A stretch of DNA of 30,216 nt from an uncultured Prevotellaceae bacterium (lineage in GTDB: Bacteria > Bacteroidota > Bacteroidia > Bacteroidales > Bacteroidaceae): contig CAJKQZ010000007.1 in assembly GCA_905202115.1 (NCBI GenBank), forward strand, positions 1 through 30,216, given 5' to 3'. Under the pieces are notes generated by a model that was not told the origin of the DNA, did not search any database, and was given only the letters and a program-made list of their open reading frames with translations. Position 1 is the stretch's first letter. Each line of letters starts with the position of its first letter. A program made the position numbers and the translations under genes. Shown in pieces: positions 13,864 to 21,961 of the stretch.

Positions 13864-15900
13864 TTATTTTTTCTTTTCTTTCAATGTTTCTATGAACATC
13901 CGCTCTTTGTCGCACGAAGATACGATTTGTTTCATATCGCGAAGCAACCGCAGACGATATTTCCACATTCTCAGCCACAGAAACAGGCCTATCGGTATTA
14001 TTATTCCCGCTGCGCGGTTAAGCCATGCCTTGCGGAACGGCGACACATGGGCCGTAACGAATATTACAGGGAATCTGTTCAGCTCGTCGAGTATTCTCAG
14101 ATCGCGCGAGTTCGACAATTCCTCCACAATGCTTTCCATTTCGGCATTTATATCAACCGCCTGCCTGTCTTCCTTCGGGTTAAAGAAATGTTTCGCATAG
14201 TTGGGAATCCTCCACAGGCGCTTCCGCCTGTTATATTCGCGGCAATTTTCGGCCAACGCTCCGAGACGTTCATATACGTCCGGATAATTCGGGTCTTCCA
14301 CTATCACTTCTTTAGGCGCAATGTGGCGACGCGTTCGCAAGCCCAGCACCGTAATGAAGAAACGCCTGTAAGCCTCGGCGTTGAACACCACAGAATCCCT
14401 GTTCGCTTTCAAAGTCAGGAAAACTCCCAATGGAATCAGCACCATAGCGCTCACCCACATGCCGAATCCTATCTGCCACGTTCCTTCCTTTGCAAGTTTC
14501 ATGCCCGACGTGCTTATTATATAATATAAAATGAATATCACGACCGACACCACGGTTGGAAGTCCGAGCCCTCCTTTCTGAATTATCGACCCTAAGGGTG
14601 CGCCGACAAAGAAGAATATTATGCAGGTGAGCGACAGGAGGAATTTCTGGTGCCACGCTATCATGTATTTGCGCATGTTAAGATCATTGTCGAGCACCTC
14701 ATACCTTTGCCAGTCGAGCTCGGTTTCTATCCGTCCCGCCCTTTCGCGGATTTTACTTATAAGGATAGCTTTCTGCTCCGTAGTCATCGATGAAAACAGA
14801 CTGTCCACGTCAACTTTCGCAGCAAGTGCCTTAACTTTTTCGTCCGAAGCCTTTTTCTTCGCCTGTTCAGGTTCTTTTTCCGCGGTTTCGGGCGTATGCG
14901 ATTTCACCGCCGGTGCAACAGTAACATTTGCGTCGGATAAAAGAGCCGCATTTGAATCCGAACCGCGATGGTTTCCCTTCGACACAGGCATGACGCCGAA
15001 ACCGCCTTCTTTAGACACAATTTTATAATTGGCTTCGCCTATACTGTCGGCATACAGTTCCATAGAATCCACCCCCGCCACGAGTTCTTTCATGTTTTTC
15101 GATTCGGGACGGTTGCCTATAGAGTTTGCGTCGAGCACGTTGAAGTTACTGTCGAACTCTATAAAGAGCTGTTTATAGTAAAAAGTCTCGCGATCGTAAG
15201 GTATATAGGCATTCAGCCGCCCTGTCGACGCGGCATCGAGGTTCTCGAACTGCTCGCCGTTGAAAAGATGAAGTTTCAGAAAATGCTTGTCGTCGGTTAT
15301 CTCGAGCTTCGCCGAATCGGCCAGCACTATCTGCGCCTTGTTGAACCCCTGGTCGGTCTTATAGATTATCACATCATGCAGCATTCCCGTTGCGTTCTCC
15401 TTTTTCTGAACGTACAGGTTTACATTGGGAATGCCGTTGTAGAAAGTGCCTTCGGGAATGTCGAGCGCAGGAGCGCTCTCATGCATACTCATAAGCAACG
15501 TGCGCAACTGAAACTCGGCATACGGCCCCGTCACATTCTGAAAGTAAAACGACATGCCGCCTATCACTGTAACAATAATGACAATAGGCCTCATAATGCG
15601 TATCAGCGGAACTCCGGCACTTTTCATGGCCAGAAGTTCGAGCCGCTCGCCCATATTTCCGAACGAAATAAGCGACGACAGCAATATAGCCAACGGCATG
15701 GCCTGGGGCACGAGCGAAAGGGCCATATATCCGAAGAACTGCGCGAAGACATCCATCGTAAGCCCTTTTCCTATAAGCTCGTCGATGTATCTCCACGTAA
15801 ACTGCATCATAAGAACGAACAAGCTGACGAAAAACGCTCCCGCCAACATCGTCAGGAAGTTCCGCGTTACGAACAGATCCAGTTTCTTTATCGTTCTCAT
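13864..15900 (-). CDS. LptF/LptG family (YjgP/YjgQ) lipopolysaccharide export permease
   Basis: A 678-residue inner-membrane protein. Residues 1-115 hold the first three membrane spans (LFVTRNFLTMLAGAFFVSLF, then SLISFGNMGERLELLAMKSAGV, the cytoplasmic coupling region contacting LptB). A long beta-rich periplasmic domain follows, interrupted by a low-complexity Ala/Lys/Glu stretch (about 320-375). The last spans resume near residue 430 (FLLSLTCIIFFFVGAPLGSIIQKGG) and the C-terminus adds a roughly 160-residue extension ending in a further membrane segment. LptF/G with LptB pull LPS from the inner membrane. It is about 300 residues longer than proteobacterial LptF or LptG, so F versus G is not assigned. 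First gene of the four-gene run; start at 15900 is the ATG before the first span. Confidence 0.9.
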   Translation of the reverse strand: MRTIKKLDLFVTRNFLTMLAGAFFVSLFVLMMQFTWRYIDELIGKGLTMDVFAQFFGYMALSLVPQAMPLAILLSSLISFGNMGERLELLAMKSAGVPLIRIMRPIVIIVTVIGGMSFYFQNVTGPYAEFQLRTLLMSMHESAPALDIPEGTFYNGIPNVNLYVQKKENATGMLHDVIIYKTDQGFNKAQIVLADSAKLEITDDKHFLKLHLFNGEQFENLDAASTGRLNAYIPYDRETFYYKQLFIEFDSNFNVLDANSIGNRPESKNMKELVAGVDSMELYADSIGEANYKIVSKEGGFGVMPVSKGNHRGSDSNAALLSDANVTVAPAVKSHTPETAEKEPEQAKKKASDEKVKALAAKVDVDSLFSSMTTEQKAILISKIRERAGRIETELDWQRYEVLDNDLNMRKYMIAWHQKFLLSLTCIIFFFVGAPLGSIIQKGGLGLPTVVSVVIFILYYIISTSGMKLAKEGTWQIGFGMWVSAMVLIPLGVFLTLKANRDSVVFNAEAYRRFFITVLGLRTRRHIAPKEVIVEDPNYPDVYERLGALAENCREYNRRKRLWRIPNYAKHFFNPKEDRQAVDINAEMESIVEELSNSRDLRILDELNRFPVIFVTAHVSPFRKAWLNRAAGIIIPIGLFLWLRMWKYRLRLLRDMKQIVSSCDKERMFIETLKEKKK

Positions 15901-15933
15901 CCTTTCTGCACAGGCCCTATTACCTCTAATTGG

Positions 15934-15941
15934 CAAAATTA
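15934..15941 (-). promoter_or_regulatory. -7 promoter box for the lptF-ribBA-BI1-aspC operon
   Basis: TAATTTTG on the minus strand matches TAnnTTTG, predicted start about 15927, leader about 27 nt. Just upstream (15958-15979) is a perfect 8-bp hairpin TCCCTGCG/CGCAGGGA with a six-base loop, covering the place where the -33 region would be; it may be an operator. Confidence 0.5.
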
Positions 15942-16120
15942 CTACAAATTAAGCTTATCCCTGCGTTTTTTCGCAGGGAATTGACGTTTGCCCCGTCCTT
16001 TGTGCCGACTTTTGCAAATATAGCACCGGTTTTCGCCGTTTTTGCACGCCATAGGCAATCATTTCGACCGTTTTTGCATAAAAAAGCCGCTAAAAACTTG
16101 GCACGTTTTAAAGATTTGCG

Positions 16121-16128
16121 TATTTTTG
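16121..16128 (+). promoter_or_regulatory. -7 promoter box for tRNA-Met
   Basis: TATTTTTG fits TAnnTTTG. A TTG-containing -33-like site lies about 20 nt upstream (16098-16100). The predicted start is near 16135, 15 nt before the tRNA. Confidence 0.5.
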
Positions 16129-16149
16129 CAACCGCATTTACGCAAAAAT

Positions 16150-16223
16150 GGCGGGATAGCTCAGCTGGTTAGAGCGCATGATTCATAATCATGAGGTCGA
16201 GAGTTCAAGTCTCTCCCCCGCTA
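16150..16223 (+). tRNA. tRNA-Met (anticodon CAT)
   Basis: A 74-nt cloverleaf: acceptor arm GGCGGGA with CCCCGCT (one A/C mismatch at the base and a G-T at the tip), D stem GCTC/GAGC, anticodon stem CATGA/TCATG with loop TTCATAA, variable loop AGGTC, T stem GAGAG/CTCTC with TTCAAGT. The 3' CCA is not encoded. Elongator tRNA-Met is the likely identity. A CAT anticodon can also belong to tRNA-Ile2 after lysidine modification, which cannot be excluded from sequence alone; an initiator is unlikely because the anticodon stem lacks the three G-C pairs. Confidence 0.93.
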
Positions 16224-16224
16224 C

Positions 16225-16267
16225 AAGGCAGCGGAGCTTTATAATAGCTCCGCTGCCTTAATTTTTT
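16225..16267 (+). terminator. Rho-independent terminator of tRNA-Met
   Basis: AAGGCAGCGGAGCT and AGCTCCGCTGCCTT form a 14-bp perfect stem with a TTATAAT loop, followed by AATTTTTT. It starts one base after the tRNA. Confidence 0.93.
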
Positions 16268-16335
16268 GCAACCGTCAAAGTTGCATCCGCACGCAAGTAC
16301 GAAACGCGGAATGCGTTCCCGTACGTAAAAAAAAA

Positions 16336-16397
16336 TTATCTCTGAGATATTTTAAAATATGTCTGAGATAATTCAAAATATCTCAGACATATTTTTT
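16336..16397. repeat. Palindrome-only repeat copy R3a
   Basis: Contains an intact 42-bp P-type unit at 16354-16395 (AAATATGTCTGAGATA facing its complement), preceded by a further partial half-site TTATCTCTGAGATATTTT. Blocks A and B are absent. It lies between the tRNA terminator and the TlpA-type gene, so it is in that gene's upstream region. A short hairpin (GTACGAAACGC with GCGTTCCCGTAC) precedes it at 16297-16324. Confidence 0.85.
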
Positions 16398-16467
16398 CGG
16401 CCGTCGGAAGACCTTGCAGAAAATCCGTCGGCCCGCAGACATAACGATGAACATAAAAACAGACATA

Positions 16468-16974
16468 ATGATGAAAAAACTTATCATGGCGGCAGCAATG
16501 ATGATAGCCCTCGGCTCGGCCGCCCAGAACACCGACAGCAAATCCTCGCTCATAAAAGCAGGCGAAAACGCTCCAGCATTCACACTGAAAAGTCCCGACG
16601 ACAAAAGAGTATCGCTCGACGATTTCAAAGGAAAATACCTCCTTATCGATTTCTGGGCAAGTTGGTGCCCCGACTGCCGCAAGTCAAATCCTTACATGGT
16701 GCAGCTGCACGATTCGCTCAAAGAAAAAGGCGTACAGTTTCTTGGCATTTCGTTCGACACCGACCGGCAGGCATGGAAGAACTGTATCGCAAAAGACAGC
16801 CTCGCCTGGTCTCACGCAAGCGAAATGAAGAAGTGGAAGGAAACATCCATATCAAAAAGCTATGGCATAAAGTGGATTCCCACATTCTACCTAATCGACC
16901 CAAAAGGACGCGTAGTATTCACCGCACTCGACGAGGAAGAACTCAAAAACAAACTTGCAGAAATCAGGTTCTGA
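16468..16974 (+). CDS. TlpA/ResA-like periplasmic thioredoxin-fold protein
   Basis: A 168-residue exported thiol-disulfide protein. A signal peptide covers residues 1-20 (MMKKLIMAAAMMIALGSAAQ). The thioredoxin fold follows, with the redox motif WASWCPDC (Cys67 and Cys70) and a cis-proline region IKWIPTFYLID. The AGENAPAFTL start of the mature domain is typical of the TlpA/AhpC-TSA-like family found in Bacteroidetes. It probably reduces disulfides in periplasmic proteins or cytochrome c apoproteins; the partner is unknown. I chose 16468 because it places the hydrophobic signal directly at the N-terminus; ATG codons at 16447 and 16471 are alternatives. It is a single-gene unit ending in a shared terminator. 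Confidence 0.9.
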   Translation: MMKKLIMAAAMMIALGSAAQNTDSKSSLIKAGENAPAFTLKSPDDKRVSLDDFKGKYLLIDFWASWCPDCRKSNPYMVQLHDSLKEKGVQFLGISFDTDRQAWKNCIAKDSLAWSHASEMKKWKETSISKSYGIKWIPTFYLIDPKGRVVFTALDEEELKNKLAEIRF

Positions 16975-17061
16975 GCAAGAAATCCCATTGTTCACGGCCT
17001 GCACGCGGCAAAAACGGCAACCGCATTAATAAAATCCGTAGTAAAAACACAGGAAATCGAG

Positions 17062-17112
17062 AAAACAATAGCGGTGCAACCTTTTAGAATCGGTTGCGCC
17101 ACTATTGTTTTT
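17062..17112. terminator. Bidirectional terminator between tlpA-like gene and rlpA
   Basis: AAAACAATAG / CTATTGTTTT with inner GCAACC/GGTTGC forms a long hairpin flanked by A-run and T-run on either side, suited to both convergent genes. Its end overlaps the rlpA stop codon. Confidence 0.85.
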
Positions 17113-17701
17113 ATTTGCTTTGGGCCGAAAGGCGGTCGCGGTAAATGCGGTAACGCGGTTCGGGCTGTTTTTTAACATTTGCGTTCTTGTCGTTGTCTTT
17201 AAGAAAAGCTATTTTCGACGCTTTGTCTTTCAAATCCTTTTCCATTTCCTTATCGGCCTGCGCAAGCTGGAAGTATCCTTTCTCGGCAGGGTCATTGAAA
17301 TCCAAAGTAGGCAATATCGTATTTTCTATGTCGCGGAACGGAATAATCGGTTCCACTCTCTCTATCTCCACAGGCACCACTCCGGCTGCAAGCATGTCGA
17401 GCTGACGGGCCGCTGCGTAGGATAGGTCTACTATACAGCCGCGGCGGAAAGGCCCACGGTCGGTAACTTTTACGTATACTTCATTGCCGTTGCTGGAGTT
17501 GCGCACACGCAGCACCGTTCCGAAAGGATACGTTTTGTGCGCGCATGTCATGCTGTCGCGATGATAGCGCGTACCGTCGCTCACGCGGTTGCCATGAAGG
17601 CGGTTAGAATAATAAGTGGCATTTCCTGTATCTTGCGCGGCGGCAGTAATCACGAATGCGAAAACCGCAACCGCGAACAATATAATTTTGTTGATTCTCA
17701 T
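17111..17701 (-). CDS. rlpA: RlpA-like septal/cell-wall double-psi beta-barrel protein
   Basis: A 196-residue exported protein. The signal peptide is at residues 1-22 (MRINKIILFAVAVFAFVITAAA). The double-psi beta-barrel domain (about 28-115) has the RlpA hallmarks: ATYYSNRLHGNRVSDG, the TCAHKTYPFGTVLRVRN segment, VTDRGPF and DLSYAAARQLDML. RlpA proteins are lytic transglycosylases or peptidoglycan-binding proteins acting at the septum on denuded glycan. A lysine- and acid-rich tail replaces the SPOR domain seen in some relatives, and there is no lipobox. The start at 17701 gives the signal peptide without the charged extension of the longer frame. It has the best promoter in the window. Confidence 0.9.
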   Translation of the reverse strand: MRINKIILFAVAVFAFVITAAAQDTGNATYYSNRLHGNRVSDGTRYHRDSMTCAHKTYPFGTVLRVRNSSNGNEVYVKVTDRGPFRRGCIVDLSYAAARQLDMLAAGVVPVEIERVEPIIPFRDIENTILPTLDFNDPAEKGYFQLAQADKEMEKDLKDKASKIAFLKDNDKNANVKKQPEPRYRIYRDRLSAQSK

Positions 17702-17725
17702 AACGAGGATTTCTGTTTTTCGCCG

Positions 17726-17756
17726 CAAAATTACGTCTTTTTATCCGAACAGCAAA
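17726..17756 (-). promoter_or_regulatory. Complete Bacteroidetes-type promoter of rlpA
   Basis: On the minus strand TTTG (17756-17753), exactly 19 nt, then TAATTTTG (17733-17726). This matches both the -33 and -7 consensus and the known spacing. The start of transcription would be near 17719, a leader of about 18 nt. Confidence 0.8.
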
Positions 17757-18042
17757 ATTTTCGTTCGCACAAGCGCCTGAAAAAGGGCGAATTAACACAC
17801 TGCAGCATTCTTTTTACTCTACTTTTTAACACTCCCTTTCCCCGACTGCATGGGAGAAACAAGATTTTTCACACCCCGCAGGAAAAGCATTATGTTAAAA
17901 AAACTTTTTTATCACATTTTCGAACAAAAACCAAAGCATTTTCAACTTCATCATACGGTTTTCTCACTATCCCCAGCACACATTATTTATTCTTTTCTGC
18001 TAATGACTTTTCACAACAACGCTCCACGACCTGCCAAAAAAC

Positions 18043-18101
18043 ATCTCAGACATATTTTGAATTATCTCTGAGATATTTCAAAATATGTCTGAGATAATTT
18101 T
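18043..18101. repeat. Palindrome-only repeat copy R3b
   Basis: A 53-bp near-perfect palindrome (18043-18095, centred on T18069, one mismatched pair) made from four half-sites of the P type, reading ATCTCAGACATATTTT and its complement. Blocks A and B are absent. It lies in the 550-bp space between the divergent rlpA and dipeptidase genes. The remainder of that space (17757-18042 and 18102-18249) holds AT-rich DNA with no gene that I can support. Confidence 0.85.
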
Positions 18102-18185
18102 TTCTGCAAGCGGGAGCATGAAAATACAACCAAAGGCTTTTCGCCCATGCAGGTGAAAAATGTCAAACATATCAGGGATTATAAC

Positions 18186-18193
18186 TAACTTTG
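18186..18193 (+). promoter_or_regulatory. -7 promoter box for the D-Ala-D-Ala dipeptidase gene
   Basis: TAACTTTG matches TAnnTTTG, with predicted start near 18200 and a leader of about 50 nt. No -33 TTTG at standard spacing. Confidence 0.4.
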
Positions 18194-18249
18194 AGCGTTT
18201 TATTCATAAATATTCAATATTCCTATATATTACAGTTCTAACCGAAAAT

Positions 18250-18969
18250 ATGAAAATGCCTTACAGAAAAATTCCCGCCATTGCAGCTTTTAAGAGAAAA
18301 GTCATCGCGGCTGTGACAATAATTATATTGCCGCTCGCGGGCGTTGCGGCGCAAAGCACAAAGAGCGCAACCGAAAAATCAATGGAAAAACAGGGAATGG
18401 TAACCATTGCGAGCGTAGATTCCACCATTTCCATAAGCCTTATGTATACCCGCGCCGACAATTTCACCGGACGCGTGTTGTACCGCGACCTAAATACGGC
18501 ATATCTTCATCCTAAAGCGGCAGCAGCACTGCACCGCGCGCAGCAGATTCTGCGCCGCATAAATCCCCAGCTCACACTTAAAGTATACGACGCGGCGCGC
18601 CCCATGTCAATTCAGCAACAAATGTGGAATGTCGTGGCAGGTACGCCGAAAAACATCTATGTAAGTAATCCCGCCCGCGGGGGCGGCTTGCACAATTACG
18701 GGCTTGCAGTCGACATAACCCTTGCCCGCACCGACGGCGACAGCATTACAATGGGAACACGTATCGACAATATGACCCCTATTGCGCACATAGACCGTGA
18801 AGACGAATTGCTACAGCAAAAGAAACTGACACGCGAGGCATATAACAACCGGAAACTCTTGCGTAAAGTGATGACCGAAGCCGGCTTCCACACCCTGCGC
18901 TCCGAATGGTGGCACTTCAACCTCACCACACGGGCCAATGCAAGAAAATACTATAAGGTAATAAAATAA
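18250..18969 (+). CDS. M15D family D-alanyl-D-alanine dipeptidase (VanX/DdpX-like)
   Basis: A 239-residue exported zinc peptidase. An N-terminal hydrophobic stretch (about 18-35) serves as signal peptide or anchor. The M15 zinc site is intact: His148 and Asp155 in LHNYGLAVD and His222 in EWWHF, with the catalytic base Glu219. YDAARP (113-118) is the substrate-binding arginine motif of VanX. The enzyme cleaves D-Ala-D-Ala, used for turnover of cell-wall peptides; it is not evidence of vancomycin resistance because no vanHA partners are present. The start at 18250 avoids an implausible N-terminal extension. It is divergent from rlpA, another cell-wall gene, with R3b between them. Confidence 0.9.
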   Translation: MKMPYRKIPAIAAFKRKVIAAVTIIILPLAGVAAQSTKSATEKSMEKQGMVTIASVDSTISISLMYTRADNFTGRVLYRDLNTAYLHPKAAAALHRAQQILRRINPQLTLKVYDAARPMSIQQQMWNVVAGTPKNIYVSNPARGGGLHNYGLAVDITLARTDGDSITMGTRIDNMTPIAHIDREDELLQQKKLTREAYNNRKLLRKVMTEAGFHTLRSEWWHFNLTTRANARKYYKVIK

Positions 18970-19018
18970 TTACTCACCGTAATTAAAAAGTTCGAAATAT
19001 TTGCTATATCTTTTTCGC

Positions 19019-19026
19019 TATATTTG
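19019..19026 (+). promoter_or_regulatory. -7 promoter box for the transglutaminase-like gene
   Basis: TATATTTG fits TAnnTTTG. A TTTG at 19000-19003 is only 15 nt upstream, shorter than usual. The leader would be about 85 nt. Confidence 0.4.
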
Positions 19027-19115
19027 CAACGTTCTGAGTAAGAGTCTGCAAAAGTCCTAACAAAACGGCTGCAGACCAAAGCGAACGTATAACAACATTC
19101 AACATTTTCACATTT

Positions 19116-20318
19116 ATGAACAAACTTATCGCATTCCTAATCACGATAACCGTTTCCTTGACGGCTACGGGACAAAAAAAAGACAAATACATGATCTACG
19201 GCCACCTGGCCGACATGGAAACTAAGGCACCCCTGTTCAACGCATGGATGTATCTGTACGACAGCAACCACGTATTTATCGATTCCACGAAAGTCGACAG
19301 AGAAATAATGAACTACAAACCAGCTGGATTCATGTTTCGTAACATTTTTCCGCGAGGCACATATTTTATCAAGGTATCCCTTGCAGGTTATTGCTCGCCC
19401 ACAGTTCAGATAGAGCTTACTAAAAACGAAGATCAGCCTACGCTTTTTCTAAAGAAGCTGCCACCGGCAGGCGAAACCGTTGAAAAAGAATACGAATGGG
19501 AACTCACAAAAATAGAAGTCCTTAAGGAATCGCCCGCCTACGCCCCCGATAAAAACAGAACCGAGGCATTCCGCTACGCCAACCGAAACAATTCGCAACT
19601 GAAGCAAACACGCAAGGAATTCAACCTCGACAGCATAGCCGGCAAAGGAAATGACGTGAGCCGCATAAAGAACCTTCTCTACTGGGTGCACAATAATATA
19701 CGCCACAGCGGAAGCAATAGAATGCCCGAGGGACCTATGACCCTCTCGAACATATATAATTCGGCAAAAGTCAATAACTGCGGATACAATTGCCGCGCTC
19801 TTGCTATTTGTCTAACCGAAGCACTGCTCGCCGAAGGGATTCCAGCACGATACATCACCTGCCAGTCGAAAGAATGGGATACCGACGGCGATTGCCATGT
19901 GATTTGCGTAGCCTGGAGCCGCTCGCTGAAAAAATGGATCTGGGTCGACCCTACTTTCGCCTCATATATTTCCGACGAGAACGGAGTGCTTCTCCACCCT
20001 GGAGAGGTCCGCTATCGCTTGCAGCACGGACTTCCGCTGGAGCTCAACGAAGATGCCAACTGGAACAACGAATCTCCGCAAGAAAAGATGTATTATCTCG
20101 ACGAATATATGGCCAAAAATCTTTACATCTTCTCAGCTAATATGTTCAACCAGTGCGAACCTGAGGGCAAGAGCCAACATCAGCAAGGTGCCGTTGCAGC
20201 TCTCGTTCCGCAGGGCAGTAATTTCAACCAAGCATACATTATTACAACCGACGAGGAGTGGTTTTGGCAACCGCCCGTGAAAAAATTCCGGCGCAATCAG
20301 GGGACTGTAAAAAAATAA
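19116..20318 (+). CDS. Secreted transglutaminase-like (papain-fold) domain protein
   Basis: A 400-residue protein with a signal peptide (residues 1-19, cleavage near ATG|Q). Residues 25-115 resemble a carboxypeptidase-regulatory-like beta-sandwich (YMIYGHLADMETKAPLFNA, then GTYFIKVSLAGYCSPTVQIEL). The transglutaminase-like core spans about 185-300 with a full catalytic set: Cys226 in NCGYNCRALAICL, His261 in DCHVICVAW and Asp278 in WVDPT. GIPARY after the cysteine helix is also typical. Such proteins are usually cysteine peptidases or amidases rather than true cross-linkers; the substrate is unknown. It precedes the methyltransferase gene by 15 nt, so the two may share a transcript. Confidence 0.85.
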   Translation: MNKLIAFLITITVSLTATGQKKDKYMIYGHLADMETKAPLFNAWMYLYDSNHVFIDSTKVDREIMNYKPAGFMFRNIFPRGTYFIKVSLAGYCSPTVQIELTKNEDQPTLFLKKLPPAGETVEKEYEWELTKIEVLKESPAYAPDKNRTEAFRYANRNNSQLKQTRKEFNLDSIAGKGNDVSRIKNLLYWVHNNIRHSGSNRMPEGPMTLSNIYNSAKVNNCGYNCRALAICLTEALLAEGIPARYITCQSKEWDTDGDCHVICVAWSRSLKKWIWVDPTFASYISDENGVLLHPGEVRYRLQHGLPLELNEDANWNNESPQEKMYYLDEYMAKNLYIFSANMFNQCEPEGKSQHQQGAVAALVPQGSNFNQAYIITTDEEWFWQPPVKKFRRNQGTVKK

Positions 20319-20333
20319 CCGCCAAACAGCAGA

Positions 20334-21536
20334 ATGATTAACGAAGCCACTCGGGATTTCATCGCAGCCCACGCGGACGAAGACGTTCGCCGGCTGGCTT
20401 TGCAGGCAAAAGTGCCCGACGGCGTTGACCTGCGCGCCGCCCTCGTGCAGATAGAAGGGCGGCAACGGCTGGCAAACAAAGCTCCACGGTTTAGTTCCAC
20501 ACTCGGAATTGAGTTTCCCGAACGCCTGTCCGCCGAACAGTGTTCGAGCGAAGCCACCGCGGCATACAAAGCTGCGACAGTGGAACGACTCGTAGCACAG
20601 CGTGCGGCAATGACCGACCTTACCGGAGGATTAGGAATTGACTTCATGGCCATGTCGCCGCTGTTCGGCAGCGCGACATACGTTGAGCGCAATGAGGCAC
20701 TGTGTTCGCTGGCACGCAACAACTTCGCCGCAATGGGCATAAGCAACGTAAGCATAACGTGCGGTGAAGCCACGGAGTTTCTTACCGGCATGGACAAGAC
20801 GAATTTCGTATTCATCGACCCCGCCCGCCGCGACGCGACAAACCGCAAGGTGGTTTTGCTCGAGGACTGCACGCCCGACATAACGGCAATGCTTCCACAG
20901 CTTAAAGAGAAGTGCAGATTTGTTATGATAAAGCTCTCTCCAATGCTCGACATAAGCGCCACGATTACAAAAACAGGAAATTGCAGAGAGGTGCACGTTG
21001 TTGCAGTGAACGGCGAAGTGAAAGAAATCGTAGTATTCATCGATTTTTCTTTCTCGGGCGAGGCCGAAATAGTATGCTCTAACATTCGCGGTGAGAGCAC
21101 CGCCACATTCTCATTCAAAATGTCGGAAGAACGCAGCGCAATATGCAAATTTGCCGATGAAACCGGAGATTTTCTATACGAGCCCGACGCAACGATACTC
21201 AAGGCAGGAGCTTTCAAACTGCCGGCGCAGCGCTTTGGCCTAAAAAAGCTGCATCCGAACACTCATTTATACACTTCCGACACAAAAAATCCCGATTTCA
21301 TCGGTAAAATTTTTAAAATCGAAGGCGTCTTCGGCTTCTCGAAAAAAGAACTCCGCAGGCTCGGCGACACATTGCCGTGTGCAAATGTATCGGTGCGTAA
21401 TTTTCTCACACCGGCCGAAGAACTGCAAAAACGGCTGCACATAAAAAACGGCGGTGAAAACTACATTTTCGGCACCACGCTGCATTCGGGAAAACACGCA
21501 ATAATATATTGCAGGCTTATTGACAGGAAAAACTGA
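20334..21536 (+). CDS. Class I SAM-dependent methyltransferase with THUMP-like domain
   Basis: A 400-residue protein. The N-terminal 80 residues are helical. A Rossmann methyltransferase core occupies about 85-280, with SAM motif I in MTDLTGGLGIDFMAMS and the acidic loop YVERNE, and motif IV in FVFIDPARRDATNRKV. The C-terminal third (about 280-400) fits the THUMP-like domain of Bacteroidetes homologues (FKLPAQRFGLKKLHPNTHLY). DPARR in motif IV recalls RNA base methyltransferases, so an RNA substrate is likely, but the target is unknown. It follows the transglutaminase-like gene closely and ends just before repeat R4. Confidence 0.85.
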   Translation: MINEATRDFIAAHADEDVRRLALQAKVPDGVDLRAALVQIEGRQRLANKAPRFSSTLGIEFPERLSAEQCSSEATAAYKAATVERLVAQRAAMTDLTGGLGIDFMAMSPLFGSATYVERNEALCSLARNNFAAMGISNVSITCGEATEFLTGMDKTNFVFIDPARRDATNRKVVLLEDCTPDITAMLPQLKEKCRFVMIKLSPMLDISATITKTGNCREVHVVAVNGEVKEIVVFIDFSFSGEAEIVCSNIRGESTATFSFKMSEERSAICKFADETGDFLYEPDATILKAGAFKLPAQRFGLKKLHPNTHLYTSDTKNPDFIGKIFKIEGVFGFSKKELRRLGDTLPCANVSVRNFLTPAEELQKRLHIKNGGENYIFGTTLHSGKHAIIYCRLIDRKN

Positions 21537-21560
21537 CACTTCCCTTTACACCAACCAAAT

Positions 21561-21822
21561 ACAGACAAAAACGGTCATCTGTCAATCACTTGAAAATCAG
21601 CACGTGTATATGTAGCAAAAAATATGTCTGAGATAATTTAAATTATCTCAGACATATTTTGAATTATCTCCCTTGTATTTTCAATTTCCTGCGGGAACTT
21701 TTTTACCATGCAAAAAAATAAAATATTTTTTCGCGAGACCGTTTTTGCATTATTTTCTGGAAAAACAAATTCGTTCAAGAACAGGAGAAGCCCCTCCCGC
21801 GGCAAAACTAAAATATCTCAAA
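21561..21822 (+). repeat. Interspersed repeat copy R4, short-tail form
   Basis: Block A (from ACAGACAAAAACGGTCA), then a perfect 42-bp palindrome at 21619-21660, block B (ATTATCTCCCTTGTATTTTC, TGCGGGAAC-TTTTTTACC) and a tail unlike that of R1/R2 that includes ACTAAAATATCTCAA at 21808. The same 15-mer ends R5. It lies between the methyltransferase and agmatine deiminase genes, both on the plus strand. The rest of the gap (21823-21961) includes a short hairpin TACGAAAA/TTTTCGTA at 21912-21933, 28 nt before the aguA start. Confidence 0.88.
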
Positions 21823-21961
21823 AATGCTTTCATTTACTCATATCGAGAAATAAAAGTCATACGAAAGCAACGGCTTGACGAAAGCAAATTTTTACAGCAA
21901 TTGTTTTTTAGTACGAAAAATAGTATTTTCGTAGTCCGAAAGCCTATCATAAATTAAAAAC

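Noticed and set aside
17850..18071. 73-codon plus-strand frame upstream of the dipeptidase gene
   Set aside because: No start context, no domain, and it runs into palindrome R3b.
18250..18969. Vancomycin resistance (VanX) gene
   Set aside because: Catalytic residues match the M15D family, but there is no vanH, vanA or regulator nearby, so a normal role in wall turnover is more likely.
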